A stretch of 64,000 nt of DNA, taken from Brevibacillus porteri (GTDB lineage: Bacteria > Bacillota > Bacilli > Brevibacillales > Brevibacillaceae). Numbering within the stretch: the stretch's first letter is position 1; each line of letters begins with the position of its first letter. A model generated the notes under the pieces. The model was not told the DNA's origin. It saw only the letters and a list, made by a program, of their open reading frames with translations, and did not search any database. The stretch spans positions 62,001 through 126,000 of the forward strand of contig NZ_PXZO01000019.1 in assembly GCF_003013475.1 (NCBI RefSeq), given 5' to 3'. Made by a program: the position numbers and the translations under genes. This document shows positions 28,199 through 37,429 of the stretch, piece by piece.

Positions 28199-29383
28199 TT
28201 ACCCCTGTTTTTGCAAGGGCATCGAATACGTCTGTTCTTGGATTGCCTTTTGTTTGAAAAACAGGCAAGCTGCCGCGAAAACAATGAGCAGCGATCCCAT
28301 CAGCCAAAAGATCGTCCACGGCTCCCACACGTCTATCAGCAGGCCATTCACATTCGGAGCCAAAATACTGGCGACACCAAAATTGACGCCCGCGATAATT
28401 CCTGCGGTAGGAACCATCGATGCTGGTAAAATATCTGCCGAAAAAGCCAAACCTAACGAGTAAAAGGAACCGACAGCCGCTCCAGCTATAGCCAACAACA
28501 GCATCATCAGCCATACGTTTTCACCTGCAAACGGGAACAGGAAGAAGGCCAATCCCCCTACAAGCGCACACGCGAGCATGACCTGCTTGCGACCTAAACG
28601 GTCACTCAATGCCCCCAGCGGCATCTGCAAAATAATACTTCCCACGACAAACGACGGAAGGATCAAGGAAACCCATTCAACAGACAAGCCAGTACGCAAG
28701 GCATAAACGGGAAAACTGCCGTTGAGCGACGTCTCCATGAATCCGAACAAAAACGAAGGAATCAGCGCCAGCCAGGCCAGTCGCAAAACAAATGCGTATT
28801 TGTTTTGCTTCTTTTCCGTTTGTTCGATCTGTGCAGGGAACTCATCTTTGATCCGGGATAATAATAAGAAGGCAATCAGATACAGAACGAGCAAGCCGCC
28901 AAATGGTACCCAAATCCCCAAATGGAGCACGCTTAAGCCTAATGGACCAATACTAAAGCCCACGCCATATGCCAGCCCGTAAATGGAAAGATCGCGTCCT
29001 CGATTCTCGGGGGCTGCGATCTTGGTCACCCACATTTGGCTGGCGTAATGTAAACCACTATCGCCCACTCCCATCAGTAAACGTAATACGAACCAGACCG
29101 CCAAATGGCTGAACATCGGGATGAGCGCTGTTGCGATCGTCACCAGCAGCAACCCCCATAATATTGTGGATCGGTATCCAATGCGCCGCAGTGGGATTTC
29201 CAAAAATGGATTGACCATGACCATTCCAATATACAAGGCAGCGGCGTTGAGTCCGTTCATCACGGATGAAACACCTTGTTTTTCCAATAAAACCGTCAGC
29301 ATCGGGATCGTCAAGCCTTGGCTTAACCCCGCAATGCCGACAACCAAAATCAACACCCAAAAGGTGTAACGTGACTGTGACAT
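28199..29383 (-). CDS. major facilitator superfamily transporter
   Basis: 394 residues from ATG 29383 (AAGGAG ten bases upstream). About 12 hydrophobic segments with the MFS motif A between segments 2 and 3 (NPFLEIPLRRIGYRS) and its half-two copy (GALSDRLGRKQ). It resembles drug/sugar efflux MFS proteins of the DHA1 type; the substrate is not determinable. It follows the ABC exporter pair by about 28 bases on the same strand, so the three may form a multidrug efflux operon. Confidence 0.88.
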   Translation of the reverse strand: MSQSRYTFWVLILVVGIAGLSQGLTIPMLTVLLEKQGVSSVMNGLNAAALYIGMVMVNPFLEIPLRRIGYRSTILWGLLLVTIATALIPMFSHLAVWFVLRLLMGVGDSGLHYASQMWVTKIAAPENRGRDLSIYGLAYGVGFSIGPLGLSVLHLGIWVPFGGLLVLYLIAFLLLSRIKDEFPAQIEQTEKKQNKYAFVLRLAWLALIPSFLFGFMETSLNGSFPVYALRTGLSVEWVSLILPSFVVGSIILQMPLGALSDRLGRKQVMLACALVGGLAFFLFPFAGENVWLMMLLLAIAGAAVGSFYSLGLAFSADILPASMVPTAGIIAGVNFGVASILAPNVNGLLIDVWEPWTIFWLMGSLLIVFAAACLFFKQKAIQEQTYSMPLQKQG

Positions 29384-29411
29384 GGTGTTGTTTCTCCTTC
29401 CTAGCTCCCTA

Positions 29412-31496
29412 CTAAGCACTCTCTACGGAAGCACTCCCCTGTTGAAGCTGATACATTTTTTGATAAAGACCATTTTTCACCATGAGTTCATCATGTGTAC
29501 CTCGCTCCATGATTTCTCCACGGGACAAAACAAGAATCTGGTCGGCGTGCTGAATCGTCGACAAGCGATGGGCAATGATGAATGTCGTCCTACCTTTTGA
29601 TAGTACATGCAACGCTTCCTGAATGGCTAGCTCTGTTTCACTGTCAATGCTTGCCGTTGCTTCATCCAAGATCAGCATCGCGGGATCAGCAGCCAATGCA
29701 CGTGCAAAAGAGATCAGTTGGCGTTGGCCTGCCGATAGCGTCATGCCTCGCTCGACGACTGGCTCGTCATAACTGCCCGGCAGCTTGGAAATGAATTCGT
29801 CAGCACGTACAGCTTTTGCCGCCCGCTTCACTTCTTCATCCGTAATCGTATCGTTGTACATGCGAATATTGAATCCAATGCTTCCCGTAAACAAGAACGG
29901 GTCCTGCAAAACCAGTCCGACATGACTGCGCAGCGAGTGCGTATCAATCTGTCTCATATCTTGCCCGTCGATCAAAATGCTCCCTTTCGTCACCGGATAG
30001 AACCCGAGCAGCAAATTCATCAAAGAGCTTTTTCCCGATCCAGTGTGCCCTACCAGTGCAATCGTCTGACCAGGCTGCGCCGTAAAGGAGACGTTTTTTA
30101 AGACGTAATCGTCACCCTGATAAGCAAAAGATACGTTATCAAAAACAACCTCTCCACGCGGGCGCTCGATTTGTGCACCAGCTTCTCTCTTCTCCGTGGT
30201 CTCATCCATAATTTCGAAGACGCGCCCCGCTGAAATGGTCGCCTGCTGCATTTGTGACAACCGATTCATGATCATGTTGATCGGCTCGAAAAAACGCCCC
30301 ATGTAATCAACAAAAGCAAAAAGCGCACCAAAGGAAATCGCGCTGTGGAAGGAACTCGAGCCGTAATACCAGACGATCAGGGTCAAGGAAATTTTCCAGA
30401 TCAGATCTACCGCTGGGCGCAAAAGCAAGGATTCGAGATTAATTTCTTTCATCCGCACCTTGAAGTAGTCTTCATTTACATCAGCAAACTCCTTTTGCAC
30501 ACCTTTCTCCCGACGAAAAGCCTGCACGATCGTCATGTTCTGGATCATTTCATTGATCGTTGTATTCATATCACCGAGCTTCGCTCGAATCACCGCATAG
30601 TAGCGAGAGCTGTACTTTTGATACACGTAGACTAACAGTACGAGCACTGGCACCGTCAAAAAGCAGAAGAGAGCGAGCTCAGGCTGCAAGATGTAGAGCG
30701 CGATCAAGATTCCGATCAAATAAAGACCATTCTGCACAAACGTCGCGAGTACACTCACATACAGCTCACGAATGGCTTCTGTATCATTGCTCACACGGGA
30801 AACAAGCGCACCCACTGGCGTTTTATCAAAAAAGGCAACCGGGAGCTTTTGCAAATGGATAAACAGCTTCATCCGCATTTGCTGAATGATGCGCTGCGCG
30901 ATCTTTTGCAGCCACAAAATCTGGACGTAATTGAATCCTGCTGAGAGCAAGATCAGTGCTCCATAACCTGCGGACAGCCAGACAATAGGCAGGACATCCC
31001 CCTGATACATCGCCTTGACTTCCTCAACGGTCAGCCGAATGCCTGTGGAGGTCATCTTTTGACCTGATTGATCCTTCGTTGTTACCTCGAAGCGTTCCCT
31101 GCCGTTTTCTGGCGCAATCGGAGTGAATTGCTTCTCTGTGTTTGGATTCACCTTGCCGGAAACCAAGTAATAGGTCGTGCCTTCTGTCAGCACGGTTCCT
31201 TCTTTTTGACGGATACTATCCAAAGCAATACCCGTCTTTGCTGCAACATCTTCACGAATATAGTTCGTACCGTTCAGTGAGGCGACCTGCCCCGCTGCTT
31301 GTGGTGGCACTTCGTCCAGTTGATACCAAGGCTTTTGGATCGCTAGGATGTGATTATCAATGATGACCTTGGCTAAAAAAGGACCCGCCAACTCTGCACT
31401 CGTTCCCAGCAAGAGCAGGAACAGCGCTCCCAGTATTTGCTTTTGAAATGGCCTGGCGTACTCGGTCAAACGCCCCCATACATTTTCTTTGCTCAT
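29412..31496 (-). CDS. bmrD: heterodimeric ABC multidrug exporter, large subunit (BmrD/YheH-like)
   Basis: 694 residues from ATG 31496 (a GAGGGGG stretch upstream). Six membrane helices carry an unusually long extracellular segment between helices 1 and 2 (about residues 50-165), a hallmark of BmrD/YheH. Then a nucleotide-binding domain: Walker A GHTGSGKSS, signature LSAGQRQLISFARAL (a G-to-A change) and Walker B AMLILDEATAS with the catalytic glutamate. It should pair with the BmrC-like subunit 19 bases upstream to export drugs. The symbol is given by likeness to B. subtilis. Confidence 0.85.
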   Translation of the reverse strand: MSKENVWGRLTEYARPFQKQILGALFLLLLGTSAELAGPFLAKVIIDNHILAIQKPWYQLDEVPPQAAGQVASLNGTNYIREDVAAKTGIALDSIRQKEGTVLTEGTTYYLVSGKVNPNTEKQFTPIAPENGRERFEVTTKDQSGQKMTSTGIRLTVEEVKAMYQGDVLPIVWLSAGYGALILLSAGFNYVQILWLQKIAQRIIQQMRMKLFIHLQKLPVAFFDKTPVGALVSRVSNDTEAIRELYVSVLATFVQNGLYLIGILIALYILQPELALFCFLTVPVLVLLVYVYQKYSSRYYAVIRAKLGDMNTTINEMIQNMTIVQAFRREKGVQKEFADVNEDYFKVRMKEINLESLLLRPAVDLIWKISLTLIVWYYGSSSFHSAISFGALFAFVDYMGRFFEPINMIMNRLSQMQQATISAGRVFEIMDETTEKREAGAQIERPRGEVVFDNVSFAYQGDDYVLKNVSFTAQPGQTIALVGHTGSGKSSLMNLLLGFYPVTKGSILIDGQDMRQIDTHSLRSHVGLVLQDPFLFTGSIGFNIRMYNDTITDEEVKRAAKAVRADEFISKLPGSYDEPVVERGMTLSAGQRQLISFARALAADPAMLILDEATASIDSETELAIQEALHVLSKGRTTFIIAHRLSTIQHADQILVLSRGEIMERGTHDELMVKNGLYQKMYQLQQGSASVESA

Positions 31497-31515
31497 GAAA
31501 CGCTTTCCCCCTCTC

Positions 31516-33258
31516 TCAACCAGCCACATCCTGTTCCATTTGCTGACGACGGTACTGTTCTGCATACCAGCCGTTGCGCTGCATCAGCTCGTCATGTGTC
31601 CCCCGCTCGACGATCTGCCCCTCATCCAGCACGAGAATCAGTTGTGCATGCTGTACGGCAGACAGACGATGAGCGGTAATAATCGTCGTTTTATCTGCGC
31701 GTTCCTGTCTCAGATGACGCAGGATACTCTCCTCGGTCCGCGCATCCACAGCCGATAAAGAATCGTCGAGAATCAAGATACCCGCATCCATCAAAAGAGC
31801 GCGCGCAATGGAAATGCGCTGTTTTTGCCCACCGGAGAGGGTGACCCCCTTCTCTCCAACCATGGTTTGCAATCCATCTCTGAATTGCGCCAGATCTCTC
31901 TTCATCTCCGCAAGCTCCAAAGCATGCATCACGTCTTCGGTCGTCGCTTGTGGTTTCCCGAATGTAACATTTTCTGCAATCGTCCGTGAGAACAGCAAAT
32001 GCTCCTGAGGCACATAGCCGATTTTTTCTCGCAGCGTATCGAAAGCAAGTCCCTCAATCGGGATGCCCCCGATAAACAGAGCTTGTTCCTTCATCTGATT
32101 TTGATGCAATAAAGCACGGCATAGCGTCGACTTGCCGCTTCCTGTCCGTCCGACAATCCCAAGCGTCTCTCCTTCACCCAAACGAAACGAGATGTCGGTG
32201 AGTGCCTGCTTGTCAGTCCCCGGATACGTAAAGGAAAAATGGCGTGCTTCTACGGTATTGGCGATTTGGCTCGTGACCGGATTCGCTGCCTCCGCCACAT
32301 CTGGCTGCTCCACCATTAGCTCTGTAAAACGCTTGTGGGAAGCACCACCGCGCTGCAACACATTGACTAGCCAACCAAAGGCGAACATCGGCCAAATTAA
32401 AAGTCCCAAGTATAAATTGAACGCAACCAAATCCCCTAAGGAGATGACGCTGGTGAACACCAAATACGTCCCATAGCCCAGCCCGATCAAAAAGCTGAAG
32501 CCAATAATAATCGCGATTGTTGGCTCGAACAGGGCGTCGATCCGCGAAACGCTCACATTTCGCTCCAACGTTTTTTCACTGACCCGTCGATATGCCTCGA
32601 TATCGGCCTTTTCCTGAACAAATGCTCTCAATACCCGAACGCCCGATACGGATTGTTGAACATGATCATTCATCTCTCCGAAGGCTTCCTGCGCTAAGTA
32701 AAAGCGCTCATGCAGCAACCTTCCATAGTACGCCGTTGACCAAGCCAAAAACGGCATCGGGATCAGTGCAGCCAGCGTCAGCTTCCAATCAATCGCGGTC
32801 ACCATGACGCCCAGCGTTAACAAGGTCATGAACAGCGCATCGACAAGCGTAAGCACCCCTGTACTAGCTGTTTGTTCAATGGCAGGAATGTCGTTGGTAG
32901 CGACGGCCATCAGATCCCCACTGCGTTTGCGATGAAAAAACGACGGGGTCATTCTCGTCAAATGGGCAAACAGTCGCTCGCGCAACGTCCTCTCCAGTAT
33001 CAGGGCCCCCCCATTTAACAAGAACCGCCAGAGAAACCGCAATCCATACAAGCTAACACCCAAAACGAGCAAGATGACCACTGTTTGCGTCAAGTCAGCG
33101 TTTGTCAGGGAACTGTTGCGAATCGAATCCACCGTGTCCCCGATTAATTTCGGCGGCCAAAGCATGAGGACATCAATAATAAACAACACAGAGATTCCAA
33201 TGACGTACCGTTTCCAATAGGCACGGAAAAACCAAGATAATTGCCGTAGTGTCTGCAT
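31516..33258 (-). CDS. bmrC: heterodimeric ABC multidrug exporter, small subunit (BmrC/YheI-like)
   Basis: 580 residues from ATG 33258 (GAGGTG six bases upstream; a GTG three codons earlier overlaps that site). Six membrane helices, then an ATPase domain with Walker A GRTGSGKST and signature LSGGQKQRISIARAL. Walker B is GILILDDSLSA: the catalytic glutamate is replaced by Asp, so one of the two ATP sites of the heterodimer is degenerate, as in BmrCD. The promoter and a leader terminator lie at 33303-33374. In B. subtilis bmrCD is induced by ribosome-targeting antibiotics through leader attenuation. Confidence 0.85.
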   Translation of the reverse strand: MQTLRQLSWFFRAYWKRYVIGISVLFIIDVLMLWPPKLIGDTVDSIRNSSLTNADLTQTVVILLVLGVSLYGLRFLWRFLLNGGALILERTLRERLFAHLTRMTPSFFHRKRSGDLMAVATNDIPAIEQTASTGVLTLVDALFMTLLTLGVMVTAIDWKLTLAALIPMPFLAWSTAYYGRLLHERFYLAQEAFGEMNDHVQQSVSGVRVLRAFVQEKADIEAYRRVSEKTLERNVSVSRIDALFEPTIAIIIGFSFLIGLGYGTYLVFTSVISLGDLVAFNLYLGLLIWPMFAFGWLVNVLQRGGASHKRFTELMVEQPDVAEAANPVTSQIANTVEARHFSFTYPGTDKQALTDISFRLGEGETLGIVGRTGSGKSTLCRALLHQNQMKEQALFIGGIPIEGLAFDTLREKIGYVPQEHLLFSRTIAENVTFGKPQATTEDVMHALELAEMKRDLAQFRDGLQTMVGEKGVTLSGGQKQRISIARALLMDAGILILDDSLSAVDARTEESILRHLRQERADKTTIITAHRLSAVQHAQLILVLDEGQIVERGTHDELMQRNGWYAEQYRRQQMEQDVAG

Positions 33259-33297
33259 GTAAATCACCTCTATTTATTCATACCTAACAGCACGACT

Positions 33298-33328
33298 AAA
33301 AAAGGGCTTGCGAATCACACGCAGCCCT
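33298..33328 (-). terminator. terminator/attenuator in the bmrC leader
   Basis: Minus strand AGGGCTGCG pairs with CGC-A-AGCCCT around a seven-base loop, followed by TTTTTT. It lies only about 20 bases after the promoter at 33346-33374 and 40 bases before the bmrC start. It may end the GNAT transcript as well as attenuate the exporter. Confidence 0.65.
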
Positions 33329-33345
33329 CTTGATCTGTCTTCACC

Positions 33346-33374
33346 ATCGTAATTGACAGAATTTTCATTGTCAA
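33346..33374 (-). promoter_or_regulatory. sigma-A promoter of bmrC with overlapping inverted repeat
   Basis: Minus strand: TTGACA (33369-33374), 17-base spacer, TACGAT (33346-33351). The -35 TTGACA and a TGTCAA at 33353-33358 form an inverted repeat spaced by ten bases, a possible repressor site. Confidence 0.6.
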
Positions 33375-33396
33375 TCGAAGCATACAGTTCAATCTA

Positions 33397-33969
33397 CTAT
33401 TTTTTATCGGTTTTCCAGTCAAGCCATTCCTCTTTTAGCAGGCTGTAAGTGGCATGATCCACGTAATGATCGTAAAGGAATTCATTCCGGCGGAGTATCC
33501 CTTCCAGTTGAAACCCTAATCGTTCTGGAATCGATCTGCTCTTATCGTTTTCCGTAGCAGCCTGAATCGTTACTTTTTCCAAATCCCATGACCCGAAGAT
33601 CAATACATCCAAGTAGGTCGCCACTGCTTCTGTCATCAGGCCTTTGCCTTGAAATTGTGATCCCAGCCAGTAGCCAATAGACGTCTTTTTGTTGATCCAA
33701 TCCACCGTATGTACGCCGACTGTACCAGCCAGACGTCCTTGGTACCAAATGCCGTAGTTGATGCCGCGATTATCGTTGTACTGATGGATCGTCGCTTGGA
33801 TGAATTGGCGAGAATCCTCTACCTTCTTCGTATAATTCAGCCACGGCAGCCATTCCATAAGATTCTCCCGGTTCGAATCCGTAAGCAAAAATAACTCCTC
33901 AGCATCTGCTAATTCTAATTGTTTCAAGTATGTATCTTCATTGATTGCTATCCGTTGAATCGTTTGCAT
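33397..33969 (-). CDS. GNAT acetyltransferase, RimJ/RimL type
   Basis: 190 residues from ATG 33969 (GGGGAG six bases upstream). The acetyl-CoA binding loop is GSQFQGKGLMTEAV, preceded by IGYWLG and followed by TIQAATENDKSRSIPERLGFQLEGILRRNE, the typical layout of RimL-like N-acetyltransferases that modify ribosomal protein N-termini or small amines. Substrate unknown. It is transcribed toward bmrC, with the bmrC promoter just after its stop. Confidence 0.88.
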   Translation of the reverse strand: MQTIQRIAINEDTYLKQLELADAEELFLLTDSNRENLMEWLPWLNYTKKVEDSRQFIQATIHQYNDNRGINYGIWYQGRLAGTVGVHTVDWINKKTSIGYWLGSQFQGKGLMTEAVATYLDVLIFGSWDLEKVTIQAATENDKSRSIPERLGFQLEGILRRNEFLYDHYVDHATYSLLKEEWLDWKTDKK

Positions 33970-34024
33970 ACGAATCTCCCCTTTTCTTGGATATTTTACT
34001 GGAAAACGCCAAAATGAGCAAAAA

Positions 34025-34055
34025 AGCGCCCGCCAGTAACAACAGGGCGAACGCT
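34025..34055 (-). terminator. terminator of mtnKA
   Basis: AGCGCCCGCC (34025-34034) pairs with GGCGAACGCT (34046-34055) allowing two G-U pairs; T run on the minus strand. Confidence 0.8.
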
Positions 34056-34069
34056 TATCAATCATTCTT

Positions 34070-35110
34070 TTATGGTTTGCTATTGCCGATCTCGTCCGGC
34101 TTGAAAATGCCTGTCTCCGTGACGATCGCTGTAATGTACTTCGCAGGCGTTACATCGAACGCAGGATTGTACACCTTGATATCGTCTGGAGCTACCTGTT
34201 TGCCCAAGCCATGGGTAATTTCCTCGGCTGGACGCTCTTCAATCGGAATATCTGCGCCTGTCGGAGTGTCCAGATCGACGGAGGACAAAGGAGCTGCCAC
34301 GTAAAAAGGAATGCCGTGAGCTTTTGCCAATACCGCTACCCCATACGTACCAATTTTGTTGGCGACATCGCCATTCGCTGCTACGCGGTCTGTACCCACG
34401 ATGACAGCCTCTACTTTCCCTTGGGACATAACCATCGCCGCCATGTTGTCGCAGATCAGCGTCACATCAATCCCTGCTTGCTGCAATTCAAATGCAGTAA
34501 GACGAGCGCCTTGCAGGACAGGACGGGTTTCGTCCGCGTACACCTTCAGGTTCCAGCCGCGTTCCTTTGCCAAATAAAATGGAGCGGTAGCCGTACCGTA
34601 CGCTGCTGTAGCCAATGCGCCTGGATTACAGTGCGTGAGAATTCCCATACCGTCATGCAACAGAGTGAGCAGATGCTCTCCAATGGTCCGGCATACTTCA
34701 GCGTCTTCCTTTTGAATCGTCAGTGCTTCATCGAGCACAGCCGCCTTCAACTCGGCAATCGACGCTCCGCTTTCTTTTTCAACACGAGCTTTGATGCGAT
34801 CCAACGCCCAGAACAGATTCACGGCTGTCGGACGGGAAGAGCCCAGGTAGTCTGCCTGCTGGTTCAGTTCCTGCCAAAACTCGTCGTAGTTACTCGCTTC
34901 ACTGCCACGAATACCAAGGTAGAGCCCGTAAGCCGCCGCCATGCCAATCGCCGGTGCGCCTCGTACTTCCAAGCGACGAATGGAACCCCATACTTGCTCG
35001 GAGGTAGTCAAGTTCAAATAGATCGTTTCTACTGGCAGACGCGTCTGGTCTAGCAAGACCAATGCGTCATTCTCCCACTTAACAGGTGCCAATTGGGTGC
35101 TGGTTGTCAT
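34070..35110 (-). CDS. mtnA: methylthioribose-1-phosphate isomerase
   Basis: 346 residues, full length. Family blocks [55 protein letters not shown] and the catalytic [18 protein letters not shown] are all visible. The enzyme isomerises methylthioribose-1-phosphate to methylthioribulose-1-phosphate in the methionine salvage pathway. Its start overlaps the mtnK stop (ATGA at 35107-35110), with AGGAGG ten bases upstream. Confidence 0.97.
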   Translation of the reverse strand: MTTSTQLAPVKWENDALVLLDQTRLPVETIYLNLTTSEQVWGSIRRLEVRGAPAIGMAAAYGLYLGIRGSEASNYDEFWQELNQQADYLGSSRPTAVNLFWALDRIKARVEKESGASIAELKAAVLDEALTIQKEDAEVCRTIGEHLLTLLHDGMGILTHCNPGALATAAYGTATAPFYLAKERGWNLKVYADETRPVLQGARLTAFELQQAGIDVTLICDNMAAMVMSQGKVEAVIVGTDRVAANGDVANKIGTYGVAVLAKAHGIPFYVAAPLSSVDLDTPTGADIPIEERPAEEITHGLGKQVAPDDIKVYNPAFDVTPAKYITAIVTETGIFKPDEIGNSKP

Positions 35111-36336
35111 ACTGTTGTAGCCTCCTGATAGTAACGTTCGGTCACAGTGCGTACGATGTCCGTGATATCTGTCGATTCGTCGATGCCGCCGCGACCGAGA
35201 ATCAGCGCTTCTCCAATCGAGAGAGCCAGACGCTCTGCTTCTGCGCGAGTCTGGTCGTCTTCAATGGCATTCAGGTCCGCTACGCCTGCCAAGCCGATGA
35301 CACGGCGCAAGATTTTGCATCCGGCATAGCCTGCTGTATCCTGAATCAAGCGCTTCACGTAGCTTTGCCACAGTCCCTCGACATGGGCGCTGCGCTCTTT
35401 GGCTTGCTTGTGCCAGAGCTGAACGAATTGCGAAACGAATTCATTCCAGACATCCTCGACCGTTTCAAGTAAGTATTCGCGGTACGCTTCCCGTTCTCCT
35501 TGATCTTTTTGCAAACCGTGCTGTCCTGCGTAGTTGAGCAATAGATTGGCAATGACCGCCCCGATGTCAAAACCGATTGGACCGTAGTAAGCGAACTCTG
35601 GATCGATTGCTTTCAAGCTGTTTTCCGTGATGAAAATACTTCCCGTATGCAAGTCACCATGCAGCAGCGCTTCCGAGCGCGTAAGGAAATCGTATTTCAG
35701 CTTGGCGATTTCCAGCTTCAGCGGCCTGTTGTTCCAGATCGCCTCGACTTCCCGGCGAATCAACGGGTTGAAGTCGTTGGTAGGCGCATTTTCATACGGA
35801 TCGGTAAAGACGAGATCTTCCGTGATTTTGCATAATTCTGGATTTATGAATGTTCCGACTAGCGCTTTTTTATCGTACGGATGCGCGCCCAGATCGGAGG
35901 TGAAGAACAAGGTTTGCGCGAGAAAACGACCAATTTGCTTCGCGAATAGTGGGTACCGCTTTCCTTCGATCAGACCTTTGCGCATGATGATGTGGTCCCC
36001 GACGTTTTCCATGACAGTCAACGCAAGTTCCCCATCGAAATGATACACCTGCGGCACCAAGTCTGGAACGTATTTGTGCTGAATGCGGAGTGCCTCGCTC
36101 TCGATACGAGCCCGATCAATCGTAAGTGGCCAAGATTCTCCCACGACGCGGGCAAAAGGCAGTGCTTGTTTGACAATAACGCTCTTACCGGTTGCCAACT
36201 CCTGAATGTCAAAAACCAGATTGAGATTGCCATCCCCGATTTCACGGCTGGTCAGCTCTGCTCCTTCGCTAAAAAGACCTGGTATTCCTTTTACGTACTC
36301 CACTGCTTCCTGTTCAGTCAATGCGCGATATGCCAT
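35107..36336 (-). CDS. mtnK: methylthioribose kinase
   Basis: 409 residues, aminoglycoside-phosphotransferase-like fold. The catalytic [10 protein letters not shown] and metal-binding [14 protein letters not shown] are clear. It phosphorylates 5-methylthioribose from methylthioadenosine. It is the first gene of mtnKA behind a SAM-I riboswitch, so expression falls when S-adenosylmethionine is plentiful. GGGGAG lies ten bases before the ATG. Confidence 0.96.
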   Translation of the reverse strand: MAYRALTEQEAVEYVKGIPGLFSEGAELTSREIGDGNLNLVFDIQELATGKSVIVKQALPFARVVGESWPLTIDRARIESEALRIQHKYVPDLVPQVYHFDGELALTVMENVGDHIIMRKGLIEGKRYPLFAKQIGRFLAQTLFFTSDLGAHPYDKKALVGTFINPELCKITEDLVFTDPYENAPTNDFNPLIRREVEAIWNNRPLKLEIAKLKYDFLTRSEALLHGDLHTGSIFITENSLKAIDPEFAYYGPIGFDIGAVIANLLLNYAGQHGLQKDQGEREAYREYLLETVEDVWNEFVSQFVQLWHKQAKERSAHVEGLWQSYVKRLIQDTAGYAGCKILRRVIGLAGVADLNAIEDDQTRAEAERLALSIGEALILGRGGIDESTDITDIVRTVTERYYQEATTV

Positions 36337-36410
36337 GATTCCAAAACTCCCCTCTACGTATTTTTCCTCTATCTCTACTTGTTTTGTTTGAGTACCTGAA
36401 GCAATAAAAA

Positions 36411-36437
36411 GACCTCTTTTCCCGAAGAAAAGAGGTC
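36411..36437 (-). terminator. riboswitch-controlled terminator before mtnK
   Basis: GACCTCTTTTC with GAAAAGAGGTC, then TTTTTATT on the minus strand. It is the expression platform of the SAM-I riboswitch at 36473-36616. Confidence 0.92.
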
Positions 36438-36472
36438 GCTGTCGTCACGTGTAAGAACCGTGTTGATGTCCC

Positions 36473-36616
36473 CCTTATCTTCCAGACTACTTTTGTTTCT
36501 GCAGGAATTAGCACCGTGCATGTCGCCTGTCAATCAGTCGCTTCCTCGCGTCTGAATGGCGTCATGTCGGTTGCCGGGTATCATCGGGCCAGTCCCTCCA
36601 CCTTCTCTGGATAAGG
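36473..36616 (-). ncRNA. SAM-I (S-box) riboswitch of mtnKA
   Basis: Minus strand from CCTTATC to GATAAGG, which pair as P1. Conserved S-box segments are seen in order: AGAGAAGGTGGAGGGACTGG, CCCGGCAACC and GGTGCTAATTCC. SAM binding would stabilise P1 and let the terminator at 36411-36437 form. Confidence 0.95.
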
Positions 36617-36651
36617 TATCCAAAACGTATTCGGTTTTTGATTTAGTTTGA

Positions 36652-36681
36652 ATCATACAACCAACGCTTCCGCGATGTCAA
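36652..36681 (-). promoter_or_regulatory. sigma-A promoter of mtnKA
   Basis: TTGACA (36676-36681), 18-base spacer, TATGAT (36652-36657) on the minus strand; transcription would start just before the riboswitch. Confidence 0.8.
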
Positions 36682-36713
36682 CACCCTTTTGTGCAAAAAT
36701 TCGCACCTTGCTA

Positions 36714-37036
36714 TCAGTAGCTGTATTGTGTTCCCGATGCCGCAGGTCGCTCCCAATTCCACCAGTCTATCTTGCCTAGAAACGCTGCTGTTATCGACTT
36801 TTCGGCCTTGAGCTTCAGCAGTTCTTTGGTAGGTCCGGTGAGGACGGCTCTGTAGATTCGCACTCCGTTTTGAACAGCCAAGGCCGTACTTTTTCCCCAC
36901 GGTAGTCGTCCAAGGAAGAGTAGGCGCGACAAAAGGTTTCCTGTGTCAGCCGGAAAAGATAGCGGTAAATATCGTTTACATGCAGCCGGTACACATCCTC
37001 CAGACCTACTTTCCCAAGCCGTTCACACCCCTTCAT
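36714..37036 (-). pseudogene. decayed ECF RNA polymerase sigma factor gene
   Basis: ATG 37036 opens a frame reading VYRLHVNDIYRYLFRLTQ and then at once ETFCRAYSSLDDYRGEKVRPWLFKT: sigma region 2, but missing the roughly ten residues (usually D..LAEDLVQ) between LTQ and ETF. After FKT the frame runs into a short unrelated tail and stops at 36815. In the next frame GVRIYRAVLTGPTKELLKLK continues to a stop at 36714, perhaps the end of a following gene such as an anti-sigma factor. Sigma region 4 is absent. An intact ECF-type promoter remains upstream. Confidence 0.7.
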
Positions 37037-37043
37037 CCCTTAC

Positions 37044-37069
37044 CACGAAGGAAGTGCCAAATAGTTTCA
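37044..37069 (-). promoter_or_regulatory. ECF-type promoter before the sigma remnant
   Basis: TGAAAC (37064-37069), 16-base spacer, CGTG (37044-37047) on the minus strand. It is nearly the same as the yuaF promoter (TGAAAC-N16-CGTA), and is expected for an autoregulated ECF sigma gene. Confidence 0.6.
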
Positions 37070-37122
37070 CCTTCGTCTTATTTTTCTGATAACCTGCTGC
37101 ACATTCACTGCAAAAACAAGGA

Positions 37123-37151
37123 TTGACTCCTGACAATGAACGTCATATCAT
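37123..37151 (+). promoter_or_regulatory. sigma-A promoter of mtnWXBD
   Basis: TTGACT (37123-37128), 17-base spacer, TATCAT (37146-37151); the riboswitch begins about 15 bases later. Confidence 0.8.
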
Positions 37152-37166
37152 GGGGGAAACGAATAA

Positions 37167-37291
37167 CTCTTATCGCGAGCTGGCTGAGGGACTGGCCCTA
37201 TGATGCCCGGCAACCGGCGCTATACCATGAATCGTACGCGGATGATGCGTACCTTGGATAGCGAAACGGTGCTAATTCCAACGGATAAGAG
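37167..37291 (+). ncRNA. SAM-I (S-box) riboswitch of mtnWXBD
   Basis: P1 pairs CTCTTATC (37167-37174) with GATAAGAG (37284-37291). Inside are GCTGAGGGACTGGCCC, GATGCCCGGCAACC and GGTGCTAATTCC, the conserved S-box core. Confidence 0.95.
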
Positions 37292-37372
37292 TCGAGATGG
37301 AGCCTTTTGGGCTCGTTTCGGCTACTGACCCGAGAGATGAGAGGAGACGAGACGCTTTCATAGTCGACAACC

Positions 37373-37402
37373 GCCTCCCCGCTCAATGGGGAGGCTTTTT
37401 TT
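37373..37402 (+). terminator. riboswitch-controlled terminator before mtnW
   Basis: GCCTCCCC (37373-37380) and GGGGAGGC (37388-37395) followed by seven Ts. Confidence 0.92.
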
Positions 37403-37429
37403 AATCATTCAAGGAGGATGAGACGTACC

